Of a stretch of 64,000 nt of DNA, positions 45,174 through 53,392 are shown piece after piece. The DNA comes from Sphingobium sp. OAS761 (lineage in GTDB: Bacteria > Pseudomonadota > Alphaproteobacteria > Sphingomonadales > Sphingomonadaceae). Under the pieces are notes generated by a model. The model had not been told where the DNA came from, did no database searches, and saw nothing but the letters and a program-made list of their open reading frames with translations. The stretch covers positions 1 to 64,000 of the forward strand of contig NZ_JALJVY010000013.1 in assembly GCF_024168485.1 (NCBI RefSeq), in the 5' to 3' direction. Both the position numbers and the translations under genes were made by a program. Each line of letters starts with the position of its first letter. Position 1 is the stretch's first letter.

Positions 45174-46244
45174 TCAGATTGTCATGTCGAGCACGGCGCG
45201 CGTGACCTTGCCGGCCTCAAGCGCGGCGATAGCCTCTTCGAACTGCGCCATGGGCCACACCTGCGTCACCTGCGCAGCGACATCGATCCGACGCGCGCGC
45301 GCATGCTCGATCAATTCGGGATAGTCGATTTCCGGTCGCGCTCCGCCGTTCAGCCGGCCGATGATTTCACGGCCGAAGGTCACATCGTCCAGTGGCAGGT
45401 CCATCCGCGCACCCGGCTTGGTCTGGCCAATCAGGACAACGCGTCCGCCGCGTTTGGCGGCGCGCACGGCGACCTCCGCCGCGATCGGCGCGCCGCTGCA
45501 TTCGATGATGACGTCGATCGGCGCGAAGGCATCCCCGATCGCGCTGACCAGCGTTTCGCGATCCATGTCGCGCCGCGTCGCCAGAAACTCTGTCGCCCCC
45601 GCCTGGCGGGCTGCGGCTTCCTTTTCAGGATTGAGATCCACTGCCATGACCTCCGCGCCCGCCAGACACGCGCCGGCAATCGCGTTGACGCCGATGCCGC
45701 CGACACCGATCACTACCACGCGGTCCTGTGCCACTACCGCGCCCAGTACCGTGGCGGCGGCATAGCCGGTGGATACCGCGCAGCCGATGAGCGCGGCCTG
45801 TTCGGGCGGCAGGTCGCCGATACGATAGAGCTGCGTGGTTCGGGCGACGATCTGTTCGGCGAAGGACGAGACATTGGCAAAGGAATATGTTGGTTTGCCG
45901 TGCCAGGTAAAAGGCGTGCGCGGCGTTATGCCCCAGGTCTCGTCGCAATTGGCAGGCGTTCCGCGCCGGCATTCCCGGCATTCGCCGCAAGGGGTCTGCG
46001 TGCCGACCACCACGCGTTCGCCCACCGCGAAATCCGTCACCTCCGGACCCAGCGCCACGATCTCTCCTGCCGCTTCATGGCCCAGCACTATCGGCGCACG
46101 GCCTTTGCCCGCAATCATGTTCAGATCGCTGTGACAGATGCCTGACCGCAGCACACGGATCAGGACCTCGCCCGGGCCAGGATCGCGTACCGACAGCCTG
46201 TCCGTCAGTTGCAGTCGCTCACCATCAAAAATGATCCCGCGCAT
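45174..46244 (-). CDS. Zinc-dependent alcohol dehydrogenase (class III-like), paralogue
   Basis: A 356-residue medium-chain dehydrogenase with catalytic RSGICHSDLN and GHEAAG, structural-zinc CGECRECRRGTPANC and Rossmann IGVGGIGVNAIAGA. It is the paralogue of the enzyme at 40142; most differences lie in the substrate-facing loops. GGAGGAGG precedes the ATG at an ideal distance, so expression should be strong. It stands alone on the minus strand. Confidence 0.9.
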   Translation of the reverse strand: MRGIIFDGERLQLTDRLSVRDPGPGEVLIRVLRSGICHSDLNMIAGKGRAPIVLGHEAAGEIVALGPEVTDFAVGERVVVGTQTPCGECRECRRGTPANCDETWGITPRTPFTWHGKPTYSFANVSSFAEQIVARTTQLYRIGDLPPEQAALIGCAVSTGYAAATVLGAVVAQDRVVVIGVGGIGVNAIAGACLAGAEVMAVDLNPEKEAAARQAGATEFLATRRDMDRETLVSAIGDAFAPIDVIIECSGAPIAAEVAVRAAKRGGRVVLIGQTKPGARMDLPLDDVTFGREIIGRLNGGARPEIDYPELIEHARARRIDVAAQVTQVWPMAQFEEAIAALEAGKVTRAVLDMTI

Positions 46245-46712
46245 CCTGCCTCCTCCATGTCCCTGCCCCAGTCCTATGGGGTGTGATCGGGGCGATCAAG
46301 TCGCGAGCGTTGGAAGGAAACGGTCGCAATCATTCATCCGGCACTGCGGAAATGTCGGCGTCGTTGGCGCGAACCTGCCTTCGCTCAGGCGAGCGCGGCC
46401 CCCGGTTGCAAAATATGCCGGGCAGGCTTCTTCCAAGAATATTGCCGACGCAGCCACCATCATCGCGCATGCGCTTGCCGCGACGCCGGGCCGATTGCAT
46501 GACCGCGCGGCCGGTTCCTCAATCCTGTCGTCATCTATCCACTGGCCGCTCTGGGAGGCATCGGCTTTGCCGCGAACAGCTTCGGTATTGTCTATCTGCT
46601 TGCGGCGATACCGTTCATTCTTGCATGCGCCTTTGCAGGACGGGCGCGGGCTGGGTCATGACGATGCACATGGCCCAGGCCAGAAATATAACCAAAGCGA
46701 GAAGGAGAGAAT
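46245..46712. other. Intergenic region with gene debris
   Basis: This 468-base stretch holds no intact gene. Its right part (46503-46661) is the 3' end of a membrane transporter gene, described separately. The left part has no recognisable coding sequence. It must contain the promoters of the divergent dehydrogenase and cyclase-family genes. Confidence 0.5.
46503..46661 (+). pseudogene. C-terminal remnant of an MFS transporter
   Basis: An open stretch of 52 codons reads as the last two membrane helices of a major facilitator (FLNPVVIYPLAALGGIGFAA, then IVYLLAAIPFILACAF) followed by a basic tail and TGA. A stop precedes it in frame, and there is no start. It is debris of a transporter gene that once preceded the cyclase-family gene. 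Confidence 0.6.
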
Positions 46713-47714
46713 ATGCCGAGGTGGATCAACAGGCCCGAAGGCTCCAACTGGGGTGATTTTGGCGAGCATGACCAGATCGGTCGTATGAACCTGCTGACTC
46801 CCGAACGTCGCCGCGCGGCCGTGGCAGAGGTGCGGGACGGCATTGCGTTCACGCTCAGCCTGCCGCTTGACATTCCGACGATTCCCCTTGCTCCCTCGCG
46901 CAGGCCGCCGCGATTGAGCGCCGCCGCCGATGAGGAGGGAGATGTCTACAACCGGCAGGATGCCGGTGGCGAGGAATTGACCTGCGACGATAAGGTTACG
47001 CTTCACACCCAGCATTCGACGCAATGGGACTCGTTGGCACATCGGGGTCGCGCCTTTGATGCGGATGGCGACGGCGTCGCCGAGTTTGTCTATTATAACG
47101 GTTTTCGTGCGGGCGAGCATGTGCAGGGTCCCGAAGGCTGCGACCACGCCACCCGCGCGACGGCGCTTGGGATAGAGACGCTGGCGATGGCCGGTGTGCA
47201 GGGCCGGGCTGTGCTCGTCAATCTCGAGGCGGCATTCGGCAATGCCAGCCGCGCCGTCTCGCTCGCCGATCTGCGACACGCCATGGATGCGCAGGGTGTT
47301 GAGGTTCGTCCCGGAGACTTCCTGCTGCTCTATACCGGCTTCGACAAGCTTGTTCTGGAAAGGGAAGCCCGCGGTGACGGTGCCTGGATCGCCAGCGAAT
47401 GTTGTGCGCTGGACGGCACGGATGAAGCGCTGCTGCAATGGATCGTCGACAGCGGCATCGTCGCCATATGTTCGGACAATGTCGCTATCGAGGCGCTGCA
47501 TCTGATCATGTCGCCGCAGCCCCCGCCGATCCGCCTGCCGATCCATGATCTGTGCCTGTTTCGCCAGGGCATTTTCCTGGGCGAACTCTGGTATCTGAAG
47601 GATCTGGCTGCGTGGCTGCTGGAACGGGGGCGCCATGCCTTTCTGTTGACCGCGCCGCCGTTGCGACTGCCCGGCAGCGTCGGTTCGCCGCTCACTCCGA
47701 TCGCGACGGTCTGA
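46713..47714 (+). CDS. Cyclase-family metal-dependent hydrolase
   Basis: A 333-residue member of the cyclase family (kynurenine formamidase, isatin hydrolase fold). The metal-binding motif HTQHSTQWDSLAH matches HxxxHxDxxxH-type sites, although the order of spacing is slightly altered (H-x2-H-x4-D-x3-H). ICSDNVAIEAL and PIHDLCLFRQGIFLGELW are further family blocks. The family hydrolyses amides or ring C-C/C-N bonds. AAGGAGAG precedes the ATG. A ring-opening hydrolysis in the pathway is plausible. Confidence 0.83.
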   Translation: MPRWINRPEGSNWGDFGEHDQIGRMNLLTPERRRAAVAEVRDGIAFTLSLPLDIPTIPLAPSRRPPRLSAAADEEGDVYNRQDAGGEELTCDDKVTLHTQHSTQWDSLAHRGRAFDADGDGVAEFVYYNGFRAGEHVQGPEGCDHATRATALGIETLAMAGVQGRAVLVNLEAAFGNASRAVSLADLRHAMDAQGVEVRPGDFLLLYTGFDKLVLEREARGDGAWIASECCALDGTDEALLQWIVDSGIVAICSDNVAIEALHLIMSPQPPPIRLPIHDLCLFRQGIFLGELWYLKDLAAWLLERGRHAFLLTAPPLRLPGSVGSPLTPIATV

Positions 47715-47732
47715 TTTCACCGGAGAGACATC

Positions 47733-47779
47733 ATGCACGTACAGGGATTTGCCCATATCGGTCTCAGCGTTGTCGGAGG
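47733..47779 (+). pseudogene. Truncated 5' end of a VOC-family gene
   Basis: After a ribosome site (CGGAGAG) an ATG at 47733 opens MHVQGFAHIGLSVVGG, the first strand of a vicinal-oxygen-chelate protein. After 14 or so codons the sequence becomes the 3' end of the opposing DUF1214 gene and stops. This is a clean recombination scar. Confidence 0.6.
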
Positions 47780-48973
47780 TTACCAGTGCAGGCGCATCTG
47801 GTAACCCACGCGGCGCTTGCGGATCGCCTCGGCGCGCTCTCGCGCTGAATAGGCCGGCGTATCGGACGGCAGATATTGGCGAACGTCGGCAACCTTGCAG
47901 CGGGTCACGGTCGCATCCGGGGCGTCGCTGGGCACTTTCCACCGCATCTGGATGATGCCCCAGGGATTGTCGGCCTTGTCCATCCAGTTCTGTACGCCCG
48001 GATCCAGCCTTGAAATCACCACCCGCAGCTTGCCATCGCTGTCGAGCCGCGCCTGCGCCTCGTTCAGGCTCGACTGGCGGTTGGCCCAGTCGACGGTGCT
48101 GAAGCGGTCGTCGGCAACGAGCAACGACCAGTAGAGACAGGATCGGGGCAGTGCCGTCTCGATCACCAGCGCCTCGTCATCGTCGATCTCATAGGCGCCG
48201 TCATAATATACCTGATTGGGCATGCCACCGATGCTTTCGATCTTTTTCGATCGCGTCAGCACGTTCAATCCGTGATTTTCACGATACCAGCGCGCGAGGT
48301 CGATGTCGAAACGGACCATGCCTTCCGCCCACGGGCCGAGGTTGGCGATGCGCCGTTCTATCTCCTCAGACGTGGTCGGCGGGCAGTCGTCCAGCCGTTC
48401 GATCGCCATGCGCGCGTCGGTTTCGTTGATCCAGTCGACCGCGCACTGGCGCAGCAGCAGGCGGACCGTGGCGGGCTGAAGCGGCCACCAGTCGCCGTCA
48501 TGACCTGCGGGACGGTCAGGGCTCAGGATGACGCTGAACGATCCGTCCGGGGCTATGGTCAGGTCGTCGATGCTGTGCTGCATCGGCTTGACCGAGGTAG
48601 GGCCTTCATGGCCGAGCAACTCGTAGCTTTGCTGCCCGATCTCGACGAAGCGGTTGGTGCCGCGAAAGCCGGACAGGCGATAGGTGCCCCGGGGGTCCAC
48701 GTCGGTCGTCCTATAGGTATAGTCCGGACAGGGACCGCCCATGTTCATTGAGATATTCCAGCACGGCGTCCATGTCGGCCGGGCCGGGTCCAGCGCGACA
48801 TGGGAGAGATAGCCGTTGGCCACCGCCGACAGGGCGAGGCGGAAAAGGTCGCGGCGGTCGTCCGCGGACGGGTCGCTGCGGCCCCAGCGGTTGATCAGCT
48901 GGTCGCCCACCGGTGCGATATTTTCCAGCATCGCATTCCATTCGGGCATGTGCAGCATCTTGTCGGTCATCAT
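47780..48973 (-). CDS. DUF1214-domain protein, paralogue
   Basis: A 397-residue relative of the protein at 41722. Shared blocks are GTYRLSGFRGTNRFVEIGQ, the DGSFSVILS segment and DDEALVIETALPRSCLYWSL followed by RVVISRLDPGVQNWMD. It has a longer C-terminal tail rich in Arg. The two ATGs at 48973 and 48970 both lie behind AGGAGAG. Function is unknown; the domain recurs in catabolic islands. It is the last gene of a minus-strand operon with an epimerase and a sulfotransferase. Confidence 0.8.
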   Translation of the reverse strand: MMTDKMLHMPEWNAMLENIAPVGDQLINRWGRSDPSADDRRDLFRLALSAVANGYLSHVALDPARPTWTPCWNISMNMGGPCPDYTYRTTDVDPRGTYRLSGFRGTNRFVEIGQQSYELLGHEGPTSVKPMQHSIDDLTIAPDGSFSVILSPDRPAGHDGDWWPLQPATVRLLLRQCAVDWINETDARMAIERLDDCPPTTSEEIERRIANLGPWAEGMVRFDIDLARWYRENHGLNVLTRSKKIESIGGMPNQVYYDGAYEIDDDEALVIETALPRSCLYWSLLVADDRFSTVDWANRQSSLNEAQARLDSDGKLRVVISRLDPGVQNWMDKADNPWGIIQMRWKVPSDAPDATVTRCKVADVRQYLPSDTPAYSARERAEAIRKRRVGYQMRLHW

Positions 48974-48990
48974 CGACTCTCCTTGACTGG

Positions 48991-49926
48991 TCACGCCGAT
49001 GCGCGAACGCGGTCGGGACACAGTTCCTCCAGCACGCGACGCATGCCGTCCTGCCAGCCGACCTTGCATGGCCCCGTGATCGACAGCCGTTTGGTGCTGT
49101 CGACGCCGGACCCTGGCTGCGCGCCGGGTGCCGGGACTACGTCGACCCGGGCGTCCATGCCGAGCAGTGCGCCGGCATGCGCCGCCATCTCCTGCGCGCT
49201 GACCATGTCGTCACCACCCCAGTTGACGATCGTGGCCGGAACGCTCGCGGCCGCGAGCAGCGGGGCGACATGCGCGAACATGTCGTCGTCATGGATCGGA
49301 TTGTAGGGGCAGGGGTCGGATCGTGTCGTCCATGGGCGGCCTTCGGCCACGGCGCGGGCGATATATGTCGGCAAGCCGCCGCGCGGGCCGTAGGACGCGC
49401 CCATCCGCGCCAGCGTTACCGGAATCCCGAACTCGCGCGCACAAAAACGGGCGACGGCCTCCTGCGCGATCTTAGCGATCGAATAGCACGCCATATTGGG
49501 CAGCATCGCATCGCCCAGCGGATCGCCTTCGCTGTAGGGGTAGCTCGGATCCGGATGCGGCTTGTAAACGGACACAGTCGACATCACCAGCGCGGCCTGG
49601 ACATCCCGGCAATGGGACAGGAGCAGGCCCGTGCCTTCCGCGTTGGTGCTGATCGCCTCGTCATAATCCTCACCCGAAATGGTGGCGGCCAGATGCAGCA
49701 AATAGGTGAAATCGCGCGGCAGACCGGAAAAATCCGGATCGGCAAGGTCGATTGCCAATGTCCGGATACCGGCATCCTCGACCTCGCGCCGCTGCACAGG
49801 GTCGCTGAAACGCGCGATGCCCCAGACCTCGTTTTCGCGTGCCAGCGCCCGCGCCATGGGGAAGGCGATCTGTCCGGCCGGACCGGTCACCAGTATTTTC
49901 GCGCCCCTGATAGGGTTCATCGTCAT
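48991..49926 (-). CDS. NAD-dependent epimerase/dehydratase-family protein
   Basis: A 311-residue extended SDR. The cofactor motif is KILVTGPAGQIAFPMARALA and the catalytic YxxxK is in MACYSIAKIAQEAV; a 3-beta-hydroxysteroid dehydrogenase-like role is possible, as that group shares this architecture. It overlaps the sulfotransferase stop by ATGA, so the two are coupled. Substrate is unknown. Confidence 0.83.
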   Translation of the reverse strand: MTMNPIRGAKILVTGPAGQIAFPMARALARENEVWGIARFSDPVQRREVEDAGIRTLAIDLADPDFSGLPRDFTYLLHLAATISGEDYDEAISTNAEGTGLLLSHCRDVQAALVMSTVSVYKPHPDPSYPYSEGDPLGDAMLPNMACYSIAKIAQEAVARFCAREFGIPVTLARMGASYGPRGGLPTYIARAVAEGRPWTTRSDPCPYNPIHDDDMFAHVAPLLAAASVPATIVNWGGDDMVSAQEMAAHAGALLGMDARVDVVPAPGAQPGSGVDSTKRLSITGPCKVGWQDGMRRVLEELCPDRVRASA

Positions 49927-51086
49927 GCTTTTGCTCCCGTGTCGATACCGAATGCGCGCGTGTAGAATTCATAGTCGCCCCGGATCGCGTCGGCCGACAG
50001 GCCGTATTGCTCCGGCGTGTAGCTATGCGCGCCATGAGCGCCGGAACCGTTACCGGCAAACCACTCCCTGAACCTGGCACGCAGCCCGTCCGACATCGGC
50101 AGGCCGAGCCAGCCATATATGCGGTCCAGCGTCGCCATGGGATTTGCCAGGAAGTCGGCATGATGGACATCGAAGAAATGGTCCGGACCCAGAATCTCGC
50201 GCGCTGTCATCGCCTGCCGCATGCCGGTCAGCAGATGGTTATGGATTTCCCGCCCGATCTTTTCGCGCCCGATCTTCGCCACGACGTCGGGCGGATAGAG
50301 CGACGCCACGAAGCTGGCGTAGGATGGCACCGACTTGCCGGGATCGCGGTGGGCGAAGATGAAGCGGATGCCGGGGTAGGCGTCGACCATGTGATCGAGG
50401 TGGAATTTGTGATGCGGTGCCTTGAACAGCCATCGGTTGGGGGGGCGATGAGACTGGAGCAGGCGCGCCACGCGGGCATGGTAGCGGAAGGTGGCGCGCA
50501 AATCCTCCGCTCGCCACCATGCGTGATATCGCCACACCGGCATGGTCATCTGCTGTGCGTGAAATTCAAGTCCCAGCACCTCGGTATCCTCCACCGACGC
50601 GTCGGTTTCCCAGATGTGCATGGACGCCTGCTCGGGATCGTCCCGCATCAGCGTCTCGACCATATGCGCATAGGCGGTACGGCGGGGGTCGTCCCGCTCC
50701 GTGTCGATATGGGGGGGAGGGCAGGGCTGCTCCTGCTCCCAGGCGCGAAGAGATCGGAATTGCGGGTCGAGCGAGAGCAAATTGCCCAGCGCGGTCGTGC
50801 CGGTCCGCGGCAGGCCGACTATAGACACCGGGCTTTCGATGGACGTATTCGCCGCCCAACAATGGTCCGCGAACCATTTTTCGATCGTCAGCCGATTGAC
50901 CAGTCGCCGTTCGATGAGCGCGATTGCCTTGTCCCGGTCCGCAGCCGCGTAGGGGACGTCAGCTGCCAGACTTTCAAGCATCATTTCAAGGCCGGGCAGG
51001 AAGCTGGATCCACCGAAATCCTCCAGACCGGTGGCGTCGGATGCCGCCGCCATCATCTGCTGCGCCGAAGGATAATCTCCGGTCAT
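49923..51086 (-). CDS. Sulfotransferase-family protein
   Basis: A 387-residue PAPS-dependent sulfotransferase-like protein. The 5'-phosphosulfate loop is IVGLPRTGTTALGNLL (from about residue 89). The 3'-phosphate motif is RFIFAHRDPGKSVPSYASF. The family moves sulfate to hydroxyl groups of small molecules or glycans. Coupling with the epimerase-like gene hints at hydroxyl formation followed by sulfation; this is inference. GGAGAG lies upstream of the ATG at 51086. Confidence 0.85.
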   Translation of the reverse strand: MTGDYPSAQQMMAAASDATGLEDFGGSSFLPGLEMMLESLAADVPYAAADRDKAIALIERRLVNRLTIEKWFADHCWAANTSIESPVSIVGLPRTGTTALGNLLSLDPQFRSLRAWEQEQPCPPPHIDTERDDPRRTAYAHMVETLMRDDPEQASMHIWETDASVEDTEVLGLEFHAQQMTMPVWRYHAWWRAEDLRATFRYHARVARLLQSHRPPNRWLFKAPHHKFHLDHMVDAYPGIRFIFAHRDPGKSVPSYASFVASLYPPDVVAKIGREKIGREIHNHLLTGMRQAMTAREILGPDHFFDVHHADFLANPMATLDRIYGWLGLPMSDGLRARFREWFAGNGSGAHGAHSYTPEQYGLSADAIRGDYEFYTRAFGIDTGAKA

Positions 51087-51240
51087 ATCGTCTCTCCATC
51101 AGCCAAGCACCCGATCGGCGCGCGCGCCGGCGCGACGCTGCGCCGGGCGCTTTTAGACCGTCGAGCCGGGTCCGGAGCCTCTAACAGGATAATTACGCAT
51201 GAGCGGACCGGCTCGGAATCGCAGGGGAAGGTGAGCAGTC

Positions 51241-51906
51241 TCAAAAGATCAGCCGGGCGTCGACGCCATAGGTGCGTGGCTTCTTGAACGTCCCGCCCGC
51301 AAAGCCGAGCGATCCGAAGTCGACGCCATATATCAGACTTTCCTGGTTGGTGAAGTTGTCGCCTCAAACGCCCAGTTCCAGCCGGCCGCTGCCGAGGTGG
51401 ATGCCCTCCGGCGACAGCCGCGCCTTCAGATTGTCGTCGGGTGGCGACTTGGTGGCTTCGTTGAACGGCGCGGTTATGTCCAGCGCGTTGAAATATATCT
51501 GCGTACGGTGCGAATAATCGACGCGCAGTCGCATCGCCATGTCGCCCAGTTCGGCCAGATATTCCCCGCCGACATGGACGGTCCATCGCGGGGTGTAGAC
51601 CGGCCTGGCCTGATCTGCGACATCCACCAGCGTGTCGGTCGTCGGGTCGAGGAACAGGAAGCGCTTGTAGTGTGTGTCGGTAAAGCCCACTGACCCGTCG
51701 AGGGTAAGCCCCTGCACAGGCACGGCCGTCAATTCTGCTTCAAATCCTTTCAGCTGCACCTTGCCCGCGTTGGCGATGATCGACCTTGCACCACCGGACC
51801 CGGCCGCGAACTGCTGCACCTGCAGGTCGCTATACTGTGTCACATAGGCGGCCAGGTTGAAACGCAGATGGTTGTCCAGAAGGTCGGACTTGAAGCCCGC
51901 CTCATG
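51241..51906 (-). pseudogene. TonB-dependent receptor, C-terminal remnant with nonsense codon
   Basis: About 220 codons match the last beta strands of an outer membrane TonB-dependent receptor: HEAGFKSDLLDNHLRFNLAA, then QLKGFEAELTAVPVQGLTLD and RWTVHVGGEYLAEL. The plug domain and most of the barrel are gone. A TGA at 51364-51366 interrupts the last part, where GDNFTNQESLIYGVDFG and the terminal YGVDARLIF continue in the same frame; TGG (Trp) to TGA is the simplest explanation. The 5' break at 51906 abuts the next fragment. Confidence 0.8.
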
Positions 51907-52403
51907 GCGGCCGGGTTCCGACCTTCCCGAATGCGCGCTACCTGTTTTCGCGTTGGGAATGGAACCATTGGCATGCAGCCAAGGAAAAAGGCTGTGCCAT
52001 GACGCTCGGCAAATGCGTACAGCCTATCATTGATGCGAGGCTGGCCGATCTGGTCGAGATGGACCAAGTCATTACCGACGAGGTGCGACTTGTCCAGGCC
52101 CCGGGGCACACGCCCGGACATGTGTCGGTGGCGATCGAATCGGGCGGCCGCACGGCCTTCATCACCGGCGACCTTATCTTTGATCCGGTGCAGTGGGCCG
52201 AGATCGAACGGGGTTCGGACGCGCATGGCGATGCGGCGGCCGCAGAATCCATGCGTCGCCATATTCGCGATCGCTATACCAATAGCGGCCATCTGATCAT
52301 CGGCACGCATTTCGCGCCGCCAACGGCCGGCCACGTGATAAAGGACGGTGAGCGATGGAGCTTTCGGTCCTATGTGGAAGCGTCGCAGGAAGCTTCCTCC
52401 TGA
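51903..52403 (+). pseudogene. Metallo-beta-lactamase-fold hydrolase, C-terminal remnant
   Basis: The frame reads GGRVPTFPNARYLFSRWEW and continues without a break to APGHTPGHVSVAIESGG, FITGDLIFDP and IIGTHFAPPT, all parts of a metallo-beta-lactamase-fold hydrolase such as lactonases. The N-terminal third with the HxHxDH metal site is missing, so it should be inactive. An internal ATG at 51999 would give a 134-residue product. Its end overlaps the convergent LysR gene by 34 bases. Confidence 0.78.
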
Positions 52404-53278
52404 TACGGGCTGAAATTAGCGAACCCGCGCAGTAAATGTTCGGACTCTTCCGCTACCAGCAATGCCGCGCGGGACAGGCGCCTTCGCCGCCGGCGAATGA
52501 CAGCCATGTCGAAGCTCTGCGGACCGATGTCGGATATCGGCAAGGCGACCAGACGTCCTTGGGCAACGTCGTCGGCCACGAAACAGGCAGGAATGAACCA
52601 GTAGCAGCTGCTGGTCAGGACGATTTCCCGCAATATATGATAGTTGTCGCATACTACCCCGCGTAGAGAGCTTTGCCAGGGTCCCTGCTGATAGGCGAAT
52701 GGCCAAGCCGACAATTCCGCCATCGCCACCGTTTCGCGCGCTGCAAGCGGATGGCCGGCGCGGACCATCGCGACCAGAGGCAGCGTCGCAACAATCTGGA
52801 CGTCGAAGTCGAGCGCAGCCTGCATGTGACTTGGACTGGCGAGCACGAAATCCAGTTTGTCGGCCGCCAGATCGGCAAACAGGTCCGGTCCCGATTTAAT
52901 CGATGCCGTGATGCGCAGGCCGCTTTCCCCATTGAAAAGGGCTGCCCCCAGCCGGGGCAGAACCAGACTGGCGATCATAGGCCCCATGCCTATAGAGACA
53001 TCCCCCGCCATGGATGTCCCATGTGCCTCCAGTTCGCCGGCTAATCCGTCAGCGATATCGAGGATGGCCTTGGCACGCTCTACCATGACCCGCCCTGCGC
53101 CTGTGGGAACCACGCCATCGCGGCGGCGATCGAACAGCCTTATCCTGTGATGACGTTCGAACGCGGCAATGGAGCGGCTGAGCGCCGATTGTGTAATACC
53201 CAGATCTTCGGAAGCACGTGAAAAGCTGCCGATGCGCGCCAGTGCGACCACGTGATGAAGTCGGGCAAGATCGATCAT
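52370..53278 (-). CDS. LysR-family regulator
   Basis: A 302-residue LysR-type regulator. The N-terminal winged helix-turn-helix has LHHVVALARIGSFSRASEDLGITQSALSRSIAAFE. The effector domain follows (SIGMGPMIASLVLPRL). It is divergent from the sulfatase gene with 114 bases between, so it probably controls the sulfatase; sulfur status or a sulfate ester could be the signal, by inference. Confidence 0.86.
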   Translation of the reverse strand: MIDLARLHHVVALARIGSFSRASEDLGITQSALSRSIAAFERHHRIRLFDRRRDGVVPTGAGRVMVERAKAILDIADGLAGELEAHGTSMAGDVSIGMGPMIASLVLPRLGAALFNGESGLRITASIKSGPDLFADLAADKLDFVLASPSHMQAALDFDVQIVATLPLVAMVRAGHPLAARETVAMAELSAWPFAYQQGPWQSSLRGVVCDNYHILREIVLTSSCYWFIPACFVADDVAQGRLVALPISDIGPQSFDMAVIRRRRRRLSRAALLVAEESEHLLRGFANFSPYQEEASCDAST

Positions 53279-53306
53279 CTATTCCTCCAGATCATAAAAA
53301 TCAGGA

Positions 53307-53320
53307 CTAATATGAATTAG
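53307..53320. promoter_or_regulatory. Short dyad, possible LysR operator
   Basis: CTAAT (53307-53311) and ATTAG (53316-53320) around 4 bases, within an AT-rich stretch between LysR and the sulfatase gene. Position fits; the arms are short. Confidence 0.35.
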
Positions 53321-53392
53321 ACAGGCAGGTCCGACGCACTAAGATCGCCGGCAATGGCGGGTCAAGCCGTCTGCTCATGACAGGGGAACGGG

